From Chromatiaceae bacterium (lineage in GTDB: Bacteria > Pseudomonadota > Gammaproteobacteria > Chromatiales > Chromatiaceae): DNA of 64,000 nt. Numbering within the stretch: the stretch's first letter is position 1; each line of letters begins with the position of its first letter. The stretch covers positions 1 to 64,000 of the forward strand of contig JADKCI010000001.1 in the NCBI GenBank assembly GCA_016714645.1. The letters are read 5' to 3'. Of this stretch, positions 42,044 to 49,201 are shown piece after piece. The notes below the pieces were generated by a model. It was not told where the DNA came from and did no database searches. It saw only the letters and a program-made list of their open reading frames with translations. A program made the position numbers and the translations under genes.

Positions 42044-42934
42044 ATGAACCGTCTCGACGCCATGACCACCTTTGTGCGAGTCGCGGAATTGGGCAGTTTC
42101 GCGGCCGCCGCCAGCCGGCTGGGGGTGGCGCGTTCCGTGATCACGCGCCAGATCGCCGCCCTGGAGGAGCATCTGGGCATCAAGCTGATGGTGCGCACGA
42201 CGCGGCGCCTGACCCTGACGGCGGGCGGGGCCGCCTACCTGGAGAAGTGCCGGGAGATCCTCGACCTGGTCGAATCGGCCGAGGCGGACGTGATGGCGGA
42301 CAGCCTGACCCCGCGCGGCCACTTGCACATCGGCGTGCCCCTGAGCTTTGGGCTGAAGAAGCTGGTGCCGTTACTGCTGGAGTTTTCCCAGACCTATCCG
42401 GCCATTACCCTGGCGACGGATTTCACCGACAGCCAACAGAATCTGGTGGAGGAAGGCAAGGACCTGCTGGTGCGCATCACCGCCCGTCTGGAGCCGGGAG
42501 ACATCGCCCGCAAGCTGGGGGCTTCCCGGCTCCAGGTCATCGCTACCCCGGCCTATCTGGCCCGCCATGGCCAGCCACGGCATCCCGCCGAACTCGCTGG
42601 CCATGCCCTGATCGGCTACACCCACCGCGGGGTCGTGCAGCCCTGGCCCTTCCGGGTCGAGGGCGAGGTGGAAACCTTCTACCTGCCGTTCAAGCTCCAG
42701 GCTAACAACGGCGAGGCCCTGGCCGAGGCGGCGGTGCGGGACCTGGGGATCACCATGGTCCCGGACTTCGTCGCGGAGGACTATCTCCGGGACCGCGGCA
42801 TGGTGACCCTGCTCGAAGACTTCGCGCCGCCCGATCTGGGCATCTATGCCCTGCTCCCGAGCAATCGCTACATGCCCCACCGGGTGCGGGCCTTGATCGA
42901 GTTTCTTGCGGGGCGGATGAAGTGTCCTGGCTAA
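42044..42934 (+). CDS. LysR-family transcriptional regulator
   Basis: 296 residues from the ATG at 42044, where the conserved helix-turn-helix begins (MNRLDAMTTFVRVAELGSF, AASRLGVARSVITRQIAALE); the frame is open about 96 bases upstream without family features. The effector domain carries GHLHIGVPLSFGLKKLVPLL and DLLVRITARLEPGD, typical of the CrgA/DsdC-like branch that often senses aromatic or quinone-like compounds. No divergent target gene is adjacent, so its regulon is unknown. Confidence 0.93.
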   Translation: MNRLDAMTTFVRVAELGSFAAAASRLGVARSVITRQIAALEEHLGIKLMVRTTRRLTLTAGGAAYLEKCREILDLVESAEADVMADSLTPRGHLHIGVPLSFGLKKLVPLLLEFSQTYPAITLATDFTDSQQNLVEEGKDLLVRITARLEPGDIARKLGASRLQVIATPAYLARHGQPRHPAELAGHALIGYTHRGVVQPWPFRVEGEVETFYLPFKLQANNGEALAEAAVRDLGITMVPDFVAEDYLRDRGMVTLLEDFAPPDLGIYALLPSNRYMPHRVRALIEFLAGRMKCPG

Positions 42935-42969
42935 TGCGGCGCGGTGGCTGTCAGTCGAGCGCAAAAAAA

Positions 42970-42998
42970 TGCCCGCCGGCTTGGCGGGCAATTATTTT
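42970..42998. terminator. bidirectional terminator after the LysR gene
   Basis: TGCCCGCC / GGCGGGCA (42970-42977 with 42983-42990), 5-base loop; ATTATTTT follows on the plus strand and ATTTTTTT on the reverse strand. It can stop transcription from both the LysR gene and the convergent TRIC-like gene. Confidence 0.88.
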
Positions 42999-43172
42999 CC
43001 TGACAATTGACAGGTCGGAATGGCAAACGCCGCCATAAAGGATCTCGATTTGACATCGTCTGGACCCGGTTGCCGACGCTCAATCTCCAGGGGAGCCATG
43101 GGAACGTCAGCGTTTTACGCACCAAATGCTTTAACAGTATTCATATAAGGAAAACGCCATAAAGTTAAATGC

Positions 43173-43787
43173 TTAATTCTCTTTAGGCCAGGATGGAATC
43201 TTCCAGTCCATTGCCAGCGCCAAGAGCCTTAATCCGGTCGAGGTTCCCGCGCCTGCCAGGAGGGAGAACCAGGATGCCGCGCCGGCGGAATCCAGACCCA
43301 CCAGTACCCAGCAACCGAGGAAAGCGCAGAGAGCATAAGGCCGGTGATCGTGAAAGACCACTGGGATTTCGTTACACAGAACATCGCGCAGCACGCCGCC
43401 AAACACCCCCGTCACCACGCCCAACAACACCACAACAATAATAGGCATCTCGGCGGCCAGGGCAAATGCCGCGCCCGAGGCGGCAAAGAGACCGAGTCCT
43501 ATAGCATCCGTAGCCTGCATGAGGCGGTCGGCCCAACGATGACGCATTAAACCAAGTAAGGGCGGCCCGGCCAGGGTCAGTCCCAAGACCAGCCAGACAT
43601 ATTCCTGATGCTGCACCCAGGAGAGGGGGCGGCGATCCAGCAACAGATCCCGCAGGGTCCCGCCGCCGAAGGCAGTCACGAAGGCTACCGTGAAGACCCC
43701 GACAACATCCATCCGCTTGCGAACAGCCTCGATCAAGCCGGAGACGGCAAAGGCACAGATGGCGGCAATTTCGATGATGGCTAGCAC
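43173..43787 (-). CDS. TRIC-like / UPF0126 membrane protein (YadS-YicG family)
   Basis: 204 residues with about seven membrane helices in two homologous halves. Each half carries the glycine hinge motif: AFGGGTLRDLLLDRRPLSW and GVFGGVLRDVLCNEIP. Prokaryotic TRIC proteins form trimeric cation channels; the physiological role of this subgroup (some act in glycine uptake) is uncertain. The start is the ATG at 43785-43787. No operon partner. Confidence 0.93.
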   Translation of the reverse strand: MLAIIEIAAICAFAVSGLIEAVRKRMDVVGVFTVAFVTAFGGGTLRDLLLDRRPLSWVQHQEYVWLVLGLTLAGPPLLGLMRHRWADRLMQATDAIGLGLFAASGAAFALAAEMPIIVVVLLGVVTGVFGGVLRDVLCNEIPVVFHDHRPYALCAFLGCWVLVGLDSAGAASWFSLLAGAGTSTGLRLLALAMDWKIPSWPKEN

Positions 43788-44032
43788 GGTTTTAAGCCTA
43801 GGTGATTGGGTAAGATATAATTGTTTAAGGCGTCCAACCCCGCTTGCCGTGGTCGTGCAGTTGCAGATGGCCCCAGCAATAGTAGCGTGACGCCAGGCTG
43901 TTGACGTCGGAACAAAACTGACTATCTTTTAGGGATAATTCTGGGAAACTTCAGTCGCATGGCAACGTATCATCCGTGACTATGCCCTTGTGTTTCACAA
44001 CATCCCATCAACCGCTTCAGCGAGGAGATTTC

Positions 44033-44581
44033 ATGGCTTCCATAAAACTACTCGGCATTGCTGGCAGCCTGCGTCAGGCATCGACCAACCGGGGTCTGCT
44101 GCGTGCGGCACAGGCGAATCTGCCGGCCGAGGCCATCCTGGAAATTGCCGACCTGACCGATATTCCTTTTTATAACCAGGACATCGCCGCAAAACCCGCG
44201 GCCGTCGGCCATGTGCTGGCCCAGATCGGATCAGCCGATGCTTTGGTGCTGGCTAGCACCGAATACAACTACTCACTGGCACCTGCTTTGAAGAATATCC
44301 TGGACTGGGCCTCGCGCGAACCCGGCAACGCCCTTCTGGCCGGCAAGCCGGTGGCTATCATGGGCGCCGGTGGCGGCATGGGCACCTCGCGGGCTCAATA
44401 CCACCTGCGTCAGGTCTGCGTCTTTCTTGACCTGCGTCCCCTGAACAAGCCGGAAATTTTCGCCAACGCCTTTGCGGGTGGGTTTGATGCCGATGGCAAC
44501 TTGATCGACGAAAAACTCACCAAGCTGATCGGTGAGCAGATGCAGATGCTGGTCGCCGAGGTCGTCGCGGCGCGGCGCTGA
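44033..44581 (+). CDS. NADPH-dependent FMN reductase family protein
   Basis: 182 residues from the ATG at 44033 with GAGGAGA eight bases upstream. It has a flavodoxin-like fold with the FMN phosphate loop GSLRQASTNRGLL near the N-terminus, STEYNYSLAPALKNILDW in the middle and MGAGGGMGTSRAQYHL near the flavin ring. Such enzymes reduce quinones, chromate or azo compounds with NAD(P)H and are often dimeric or tetrameric. Monocistronic by position. Confidence 0.93.
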   Translation: MASIKLLGIAGSLRQASTNRGLLRAAQANLPAEAILEIADLTDIPFYNQDIAAKPAAVGHVLAQIGSADALVLASTEYNYSLAPALKNILDWASREPGNALLAGKPVAIMGAGGGMGTSRAQYHLRQVCVFLDLRPLNKPEIFANAFAGGFDADGNLIDEKLTKLIGEQMQMLVAEVVAARR

Positions 44582-44678
44582 TCGGGATGGGCGGAGGTAG
44601 GTCAGGCTCGGCCGCGCTGGAGCCTGATCTCGATCGGTGCATCCGTCGTCGGATGAACATGAGGTTCCGCGAAGGGAA

Positions 44679-44855
44679 TCAAACACCTTCGCCTCGGTCA
44701 GCGCATCCCTCGACGACGAAGGGGACCACCGTCTCGACACCCTCGACGTCCACGACCTCGACCTCTGGCTCCCCGTTCTCTCCGTAGGCGACTGCCCAGG
44801 ACACCGCTTCGGGCTGGAAGCTCACTTCCAGACCGAGAAACTCCTCGCAGGTCAT
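44679..44855 (-). pseudogene. HdeA/HdeB-like domain, signal peptide not found
   Basis: The 58 residues from the ATG at 44853-44855 begin MTCEEFLGLEVSFQPEAV, continue VSWAVAYGENG, and end VVEGC, so the two Cys and the core of an HdeA-type acid-stress chaperone are present. Real HdeA-like proteins are periplasmic and carry a signal peptide. In this frame the upstream codons are not hydrophobic and no ribosome site precedes the ATG, so the N-terminus is probably lost or shifted. It could instead be a short intact cytoplasmic homolog. Confidence 0.45.
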
Positions 44856-45320
44856 TTTGGCGTTCAGCTTGTGGGACGACGGATGCTGGCTCGCGGCCTT
44901 GTCCGCGGCGCCCGCCGCATGCCTATAGTGTATCGCGATGATCCAGCGGGCCAGCAGCTTCCCGGTCGGTTGGCTCCGATGTAACTCCAGCAACAGTGCT
45001 TCTGCGGCCGGCGGCCCATAACACCAACATCGCCGCCAGTGGAAGCAACAAGGGCGCAAGCACCGGCTCGGCTTGGACGAGGTGGTGATGGGGTGGGTGG
45101 GGCGTCGACGCGGTCCCGAGGCAGCGTTTTTTGCTCGGGCTTATGGTGAAATCGGCAGTGATCGGGTCTTGATGTCAGCACATGCAACGAAAAAGCCGTA
45201 CTGCAAGTACCCGCGAATCAGGGATCTCCGCAGAATTCGGAGAAAATCAGTGCTCGCCGCCAATCGCTGTAACCCTGCAGCCTCCCCGGACGGTGGGCGG
45301 GAATCGGGGCTGCCCGGCGA
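44856..45320. other. degenerate gap, no gene supported
   Basis: 465 bases with overlapping Arg-rich frames on both strands and no motif. A hydrophobic reverse-strand stretch near 45000-45060 (LAPLLLPLAAMLVLWAAG) could be a displaced signal peptide, possibly once joined to the HdeA-like domain in another frame. Confidence 0.4.
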
Positions 45321-45548
45321 CTATAAGCCGATCATTTCCGCATGGAGTCCGCGCCCTCGGAACGAGTCAACGATCGTACTCGGTTTGATGGCCGTCGCAT
45401 CGAAGTCCACGACCATGAGGTGGCGCGTCCGTTCGTGTACGCAGGCGCTCAAAATCCCGTCGATGCCTGCAAGTTCGCGCTCCAAATAGTGGATGTTGTG
45501 GTCGTCCAGATCTTCATCGATATGGATCACGATGTCGCCGTTATACAT
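45321..45548 (-). CDS. small HMA-fold-like protein without the metal motif
   Basis: 75 residues with GAGGAG upstream of the ATG. The pattern DIVIHIDEDLDDHNIHYLE, then GILSACVHERTRHLMVVDFD, and a final GLHAEMIGL is beta-alpha-beta-beta-alpha-beta, as in heavy-metal-associated (ferredoxin-like) domains. The CxxC metal site is absent; only one Cys remains. The function is unknown; it might be a regulatory or protein-protein interaction module. Confidence 0.72.
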   Translation of the reverse strand: MYNGDIVIHIDEDLDDHNIHYLERELAGIDGILSACVHERTRHLMVVDFDATAIKPSTIVDSFRGRGLHAEMIGL

Positions 45549-45726
45549 GGTTGTCTGCTCCTCTGGCTGTGATGGACTGAACTAGCGTAGCGGACGGCCG
45601 ACTGCGTTATCTCTGCCCAAGGCACCAGGATGCTCCATTTTCCGGGGCCGCTATTTATGTTGACGACAGATGCTTGCATTACATTGTCCAGCAACGACCA
45701 ACCGCTCACTTTCTATATAGTCCAAG

Positions 45727-45757
45727 GTATAGGAACTTCAAGGGATAGGAACTTCAA
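45727..45757 (+). repeat. two direct 13-bp repeats, ATAGGAACTTCAA
   Basis: Copies at 45729-45741 and 45745-45757, period 16. The first copy with its flank reads GTATAGGAACTTC, identical to one Flp-binding arm of the yeast FRT site; the second differs from an FRT arm at one base. No spacer-inverted arm is present, so it is not a functional FRT site. Confidence 0.75.
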
Positions 45758-45773
45758 CCGCACGACGGTCGGA

Positions 45774-45817
45774 TGGGTGGGTGGGTGGGTGGGTGGGTGG
45801 GTGGGTGGGTGGGTGGG
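45774..45817 (+). repeat. tetranucleotide microsatellite (TGGG)x11
   Basis: Eleven uninterrupted copies of TGGG, 44 bases. The G runs could fold as a G-quadruplex on the plus strand, and the copy number is likely to vary by slippage. No open gene spans it with support. It lies upstream of the HMA-like gene start on the other strand. Confidence 0.95.
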
Positions 45818-46005
45818 TAGCTTTACCAACGACGGGAGGCGCAGGCAAGCGGCTCGAGACCAGCCACCCGGTGGACCGGCCGGGAGGAAACAGCTGTCCC
45901 CGCGTTCGAGGGGCGGGGAGTGGCGTGCGGCGGGCATGGGACCGCGGGTCGCGGGCGCGGGTGCGCACGGGGGGTGGATCCCCGGGATGAACCGGGTGAC
46001 GGGGG

Positions 46006-46085
46006 TTACCACGGTACGCGCTGGTCACGGACGTACTCGGGTGGCGGTTCCGCCAGGGCGTCCCCGTCGGGTACGGCAGCGAACG
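46006..46085 (-). pseudogene. second IS91-family C-terminal remnant
   Basis: The reverse strand reads AAVPDGDALAEPPPEYVRDQ-RVPW-stop, the same tail type (VPDxxALAxPxPEYVxDQ-x-x-W) as the remnant at 39287-39578 but on the opposite strand. Only about 26 codons remain. Confidence 0.6.
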
Positions 46086-46180
46086 GCGCAATAGACGACC
46101 TGCTCAAGCTTCCGGAACGCCTGCCCGTCACGCTCCGCGGCCAACAGGAAGGTCTCCGCCAAGGTCCGCTCCGCCGCCAT
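46025..46180 (-). CDS. short uncertain ORF, truncated by the IS91-type tail
   Basis: 51 codons from the ATG at 46178-46180, which has a good GGGAGG site. The start MAAERTLAETFLLAAERDGQ and FRKLEQVVYCAV look protein-like; after that the frame runs out of phase through the IS91-type tail and becomes Arg/Gly-rich. It is probably the 5' end of a host gene cut by the insertion. Function unknown. Confidence 0.3.
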   Translation of the reverse strand: MAAERTLAETFLLAAERDGQAFRKLEQVVYCAVRCRTRRGRPGGTATRVRP

Positions 46181-46297
46181 AAACGACCCTCCCCTCGTGC
46201 AGGGCCCAGAACAGGGCGCTGCCGGGCTTGATGAATAAGTCGCGGCCCGAGGCGTCAATCCACCCCCCCGAACGCCAGGTTGCGCTAAAATGCCCCC

Positions 46298-47128
46298 ATG
46301 TTGACTTATCCTGATATCGACCCCGTCGCCCTGGCCCTAGGCCCCCTCAAGATCCACTGGTACGGCCTCATGTACCTGATCGGCTTTGGCGCCTTTTGGG
46401 CCCTGGGCCGGTACCGAGCCCGGCGGCCGAATTCGGGCTGGACCGCGCCGATGGTGGACGACCTGCTCTTTTATGGCGTGATCGGCGTCATCGTCGGTGG
46501 CCGCCTGGGCTACATGCTCTTTTATGGCTTCGACCAGATCCTCGCCAATCCCCTCAATCTGTTGAAGGTCTGGCAGGGCGGCATGTCCTTTCATGGCGGT
46601 CTCATCGGCGTCCTGATCGCCATGACGCTCTTCGGCAACCGGCGCCGACTCGGCTTCTTTCAGGTCACGGACTTCATCGCCCCCCTGGTGCCCCTGGGCC
46701 TGCTGGCCGGGCGCATCGGCAACTTCATCAATGGCGAACTCTGGGGCAGAGCCACGGAGGCCGCCTGGGGTCTGCGCCTGCCCTGCTCCCGCTTTCCGGA
46801 GCAGTGCCGCGACCTGCCCCTCGGGACCGAATGGAGTCTGGCCCTGCACCCCTCCCAACTCTACGAGGCGGCCCTGGAGGGTCTGGTACTCTTCCTCATC
46901 CTATGGATCTATTCCAGCCGCCCCCGTCCGACCATGGCCGTGTCGGGCCTTTTTCTCCTCGGCTACGGCCTTTTCCGGGGCTTGGTGGAGCTGGTGCGGG
47001 TGCCGGACAACCACATTGGCTATCTGGCCTTCGACTGGCTCACCATGGGCCAGCTCCTGAGTCTGCCCATGATCCTGGCGGGTATCCTCCTGCTCGTCCT
47101 GGCCTATCGGCGCCAGGCTCTGGCTTGA
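46298..47128 (+). CDS. lgt: phosphatidylglycerol:prolipoprotein diacylglyceryl transferase
   Basis: 276 residues, seven membrane helices. It attaches diacylglycerol to the lipobox Cys of prolipoproteins in the inner membrane. Signatures: IHWYGLMYLIGF, GGRLGYMLFY, GGMSFHGGLIG (essential His), and the Lgt motif GRIGNFINGELWGR; the last helices carry LFLLGYGLFRGLVELVR. A -10-like TAAAAT (46286-46291) lies only seven bases before the ATG, so the transcript may have almost no leader. A lipoprotein L,D-transpeptidase follows. Confidence 0.97.
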   Translation: MLTYPDIDPVALALGPLKIHWYGLMYLIGFGAFWALGRYRARRPNSGWTAPMVDDLLFYGVIGVIVGGRLGYMLFYGFDQILANPLNLLKVWQGGMSFHGGLIGVLIAMTLFGNRRRLGFFQVTDFIAPLVPLGLLAGRIGNFINGELWGRATEAAWGLRLPCSRFPEQCRDLPLGTEWSLALHPSQLYEAALEGLVLFLILWIYSSRPRPTMAVSGLFLLGYGLFRGLVELVRVPDNHIGYLAFDWLTMGQLLSLPMILAGILLLVLAYRRQALA

Positions 47129-47261
47129 CTCGCCCTGGCACCGCCTATTGGTCTCTGTCGTGAACGGGGGAGGTAGCGAGAAAGCTCCAACCTCTTGACG
47201 CCGGAGACCGCTCGTCGTTTACTTTAAATATTGTGATGAACTGACTGAGTCGAGAAGCGGC

Positions 47262-47834
47262 ATGACCCATAATCCCTTGTTTAGCCTACCATCCTCCGCA
47301 AGAGGATTCGCCCGGGCGGGCGCCCTGGTCGGCGCGGCCCTATGCCTGACGACCTGGCTGGCGGGCTGTTCCACAACCAAGGATACCGAGCCGGCCAAGT
47401 TGACGACCGCCGACGAGGTAGTGGTGGACAAGTCGGATCGCCGCTTGAAGTTGATGAAAGGCGGACAGGTGATGAAGGAATACCGCGTCGCCTTGGGCAA
47501 GGACCCGGTGGGCCCCAAATTCCGCGAGGGTGACCAGCGCACACCGGAAGGGGAGTATGTCCTCGACTGGCGCAACCATAGAAGCAACTACTACAAGGCC
47601 CTGCACGTCTCCTACCCGAACTTCGATGATCGTCTGCGCGCCGAGGAGGCCGGTTACAAGCCGGGGGGCATGATCATGATCCACGGCAAGCCCAACTACA
47701 TTCACTCCTCGACGGTGCTCGCCGAATATGACCGTCTCGACTGGACCAATGGCTGCATCGCCGTCAATAACAAGGAGATGGACGAGATCTGGCATGCCGT
47801 CCGGGACGGTACCAGGATCCGCATCGTCCCCTAG
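47262..47834 (+). CDS. L,D-transpeptidase (YkuD) family lipoprotein
   Basis: 190 residues. The signal peptide ends in a lipobox LAGC with Cys36, so the product is an outer- or inner-membrane lipoprotein and a substrate of Lgt next door. The YkuD domain (about 52-190) has VVVDKSDRRLKLMKGG, the HG motif with His141 (MIMIHGKPNYI) and the catalytic Cys165 in DWTNGCIAVNN. It should make or remodel 3-3 crosslinks or link proteins to peptidoglycan. The short length without LysM or a peptidoglycan-binding domain fits the ErfK/YafK-like group. Confidence 0.93.
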   Translation: MTHNPLFSLPSSARGFARAGALVGAALCLTTWLAGCSTTKDTEPAKLTTADEVVVDKSDRRLKLMKGGQVMKEYRVALGKDPVGPKFREGDQRTPEGEYVLDWRNHRSNYYKALHVSYPNFDDRLRAEEAGYKPGGMIMIHGKPNYIHSSTVLAEYDRLDWTNGCIAVNNKEMDEIWHAVRDGTRIRIVP

Positions 47835-47841
47835 GACCCCT

Positions 47842-47859
47842 GGCCGGGGCCACCCGGCC
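47842..47859. other. short GC hairpin between convergent genes
   Basis: GGCCGGG / CCCGGCC (47842-47848 with 47853-47859), 4-base loop, in the 32-base gap between the L,D-transpeptidase and the TldE-like gene. There is no T run, so termination is possible but weakly supported. Confidence 0.35.
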
Positions 47860-47866
47860 GACCCCC

Positions 47867-49201
47867 TTACAAGGCCAGATCGATGCCGCTGACCAGGATA
47901 CCCGGTAGCAGGGCGCTCGCCGAGGAGCGGCCCTCGTAGGTCTCGGGGGAGACCAGGAGTTCCCGCTCGCGTGTCAGGCCCGCGAGGCGATCACCCAGCA
48001 GATGATAGAGGGAGTCGTCGAAACGCATCGCCGGGACGGGGGCGACGGCTTCGCCGTTTTCCACCCAGAAGGTCGCAAAGCGGGTCATGCCCGTGATGCG
48101 GCAGTCGTTGCGATCGGCGTAGTTGAGGTACCAGAGGTTACCGATCGCCAACCCGGTGTCCAGGCGACGGGATATTTCGGCGGTGGGGATATCGCCTGGG
48201 TCCAGGGCCAGGGACTCCGGGCCCTCCCCGGCGGCATTGACGGCCTGGCCATATTCCTTGGCGCTGCGGCTGTCCACCAGGCAATCCTGGTAGCGACCGC
48301 CGGCGATGAGGGTGACGGCCTCGGGCTTGACGAAACCTTCACCGGTGAAGCGCGGGGCCAGCCCCCGGGCATGTTCCTCGCGCAGGGTGACGCGGGGGTC
48401 CAGGTGGCGTTCGCCCCGGGCCAGGCGGAGCAGCGGCGTCTGGGCGGTCTTGTGGTCCTTGATGCCAAAACCACCCCAGGCCAGGAGGTCTAACAGCTCC
48501 GCCACCGCCGCCGGGGCCAGATAGGCGCGATAGCGACCCGGCGGGATGGCGCGGGCCGGGCGGGCCAGGATCTCCAGGTCGCGGCGCACCCCCGCCAGTT
48601 TGGCGGCCAGGGCCTGGGGGTCCCAGACGACACCGCTCAGATTGGCCTTGACCGCCTTATCGCCCTCCAGGTAACAGCTAAAGTCCAGATTGAAGCTGCG
48701 GCTGGCGTGCCAATGACGGTGGCCCAGGGAACTGGTAAAGCCCGCGCTCAGCTCCCCGCTGGCCCAGATGCCGACCAGGTCCAGCCCCTCCGCGGCAGAG
48801 TGCAGATCGGCGATGGCCCCGGCGGCCCCATCCCCATCCCCAGCGGCGCCGCCCCCGTTCAGGACCTGGTGGCTCGTGGAGGGCTCGATCGCGTAATTGA
48901 GATAGGGATCTTCGGGAACATGGGGCAGGCGTTCCCGCAGGCGCTCCATCAGGCCCCGGGCCCGGGCCAGGTCCTCCTCCGGATCGCCGCTCAGATCGCA
49001 GCTTGCCTGGGCCTGGCGCCGACCCTCGATCAGATCCAGGCTCAAACGCCAGGCGCGCAGGCCGCCGGCCTGACGCACCCGGTTGCCGTTGAGGCGCACG
49101 AAGTCGGAATCCTCGCCGTCCAGGTTGCACAGCAAGACCTCGTCGCCCCGCAAGGATTGAGTCAGGCGGTGGGTGAGCTCGAAAAAGGCCGTGTCCCTCA
49201 T
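47867..49201 (-). CDS. TldD/PmbA family protein, TldE-like second paralog
   Basis: 444 residues. It has the TldD/TldE two-domain fold (N-terminal about 1-210, catalytic-barrel domain 215-444) but no HExxxH motif, so it is the non-metal TldE-like partner. The C-terminal part is recognisable by FTGEGFVKPEAVTLIAGG and GDIPTAEISRRLDTGLAIGN. It overlaps the TldD-like gene upstream by four bases (ATGA), suggesting translational coupling and a heteromer. It is much diverged from PmbA in the same operon. The substrate is unknown. Confidence 0.85.
   Translation of the reverse strand: MRDTAFFELTHRLTQSLRGDEVLLCNLDGEDSDFVRLNGNRVRQAGGLRAWRLSLDLIEGRRQAQASCDLSGDPEEDLARARGLMERLRERLPHVPEDPYLNYAIEPSTSHQVLNGGGAAGDGDGAAGAIADLHSAAEGLDLVGIWASGELSAGFTSSLGHRHWHASRSFNLDFSCYLEGDKAVKANLSGVVWDPQALAAKLAGVRRDLEILARPARAIPPGRYRAYLAPAAVAELLDLLAWGGFGIKDHKTAQTPLLRLARGERHLDPRVTLREEHARGLAPRFTGEGFVKPEAVTLIAGGRYQDCLVDSRSAKEYGQAVNAAGEGPESLALDPGDIPTAEISRRLDTGLAIGNLWYLNYADRNDCRITGMTRFATFWVENGEAVAPVPAMRFDDSLYHLLGDRLAGLTRERELLVSPETYEGRSSASALLPGILVSGIDLAL

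Noticed and set aside
33597..46085. CRISPR array or prophage in the repeat-rich island
   Set aside because: Repeats are IS ends and microsatellites without regular spacers, and no cas, capsid, terminase or integrase gene is present.
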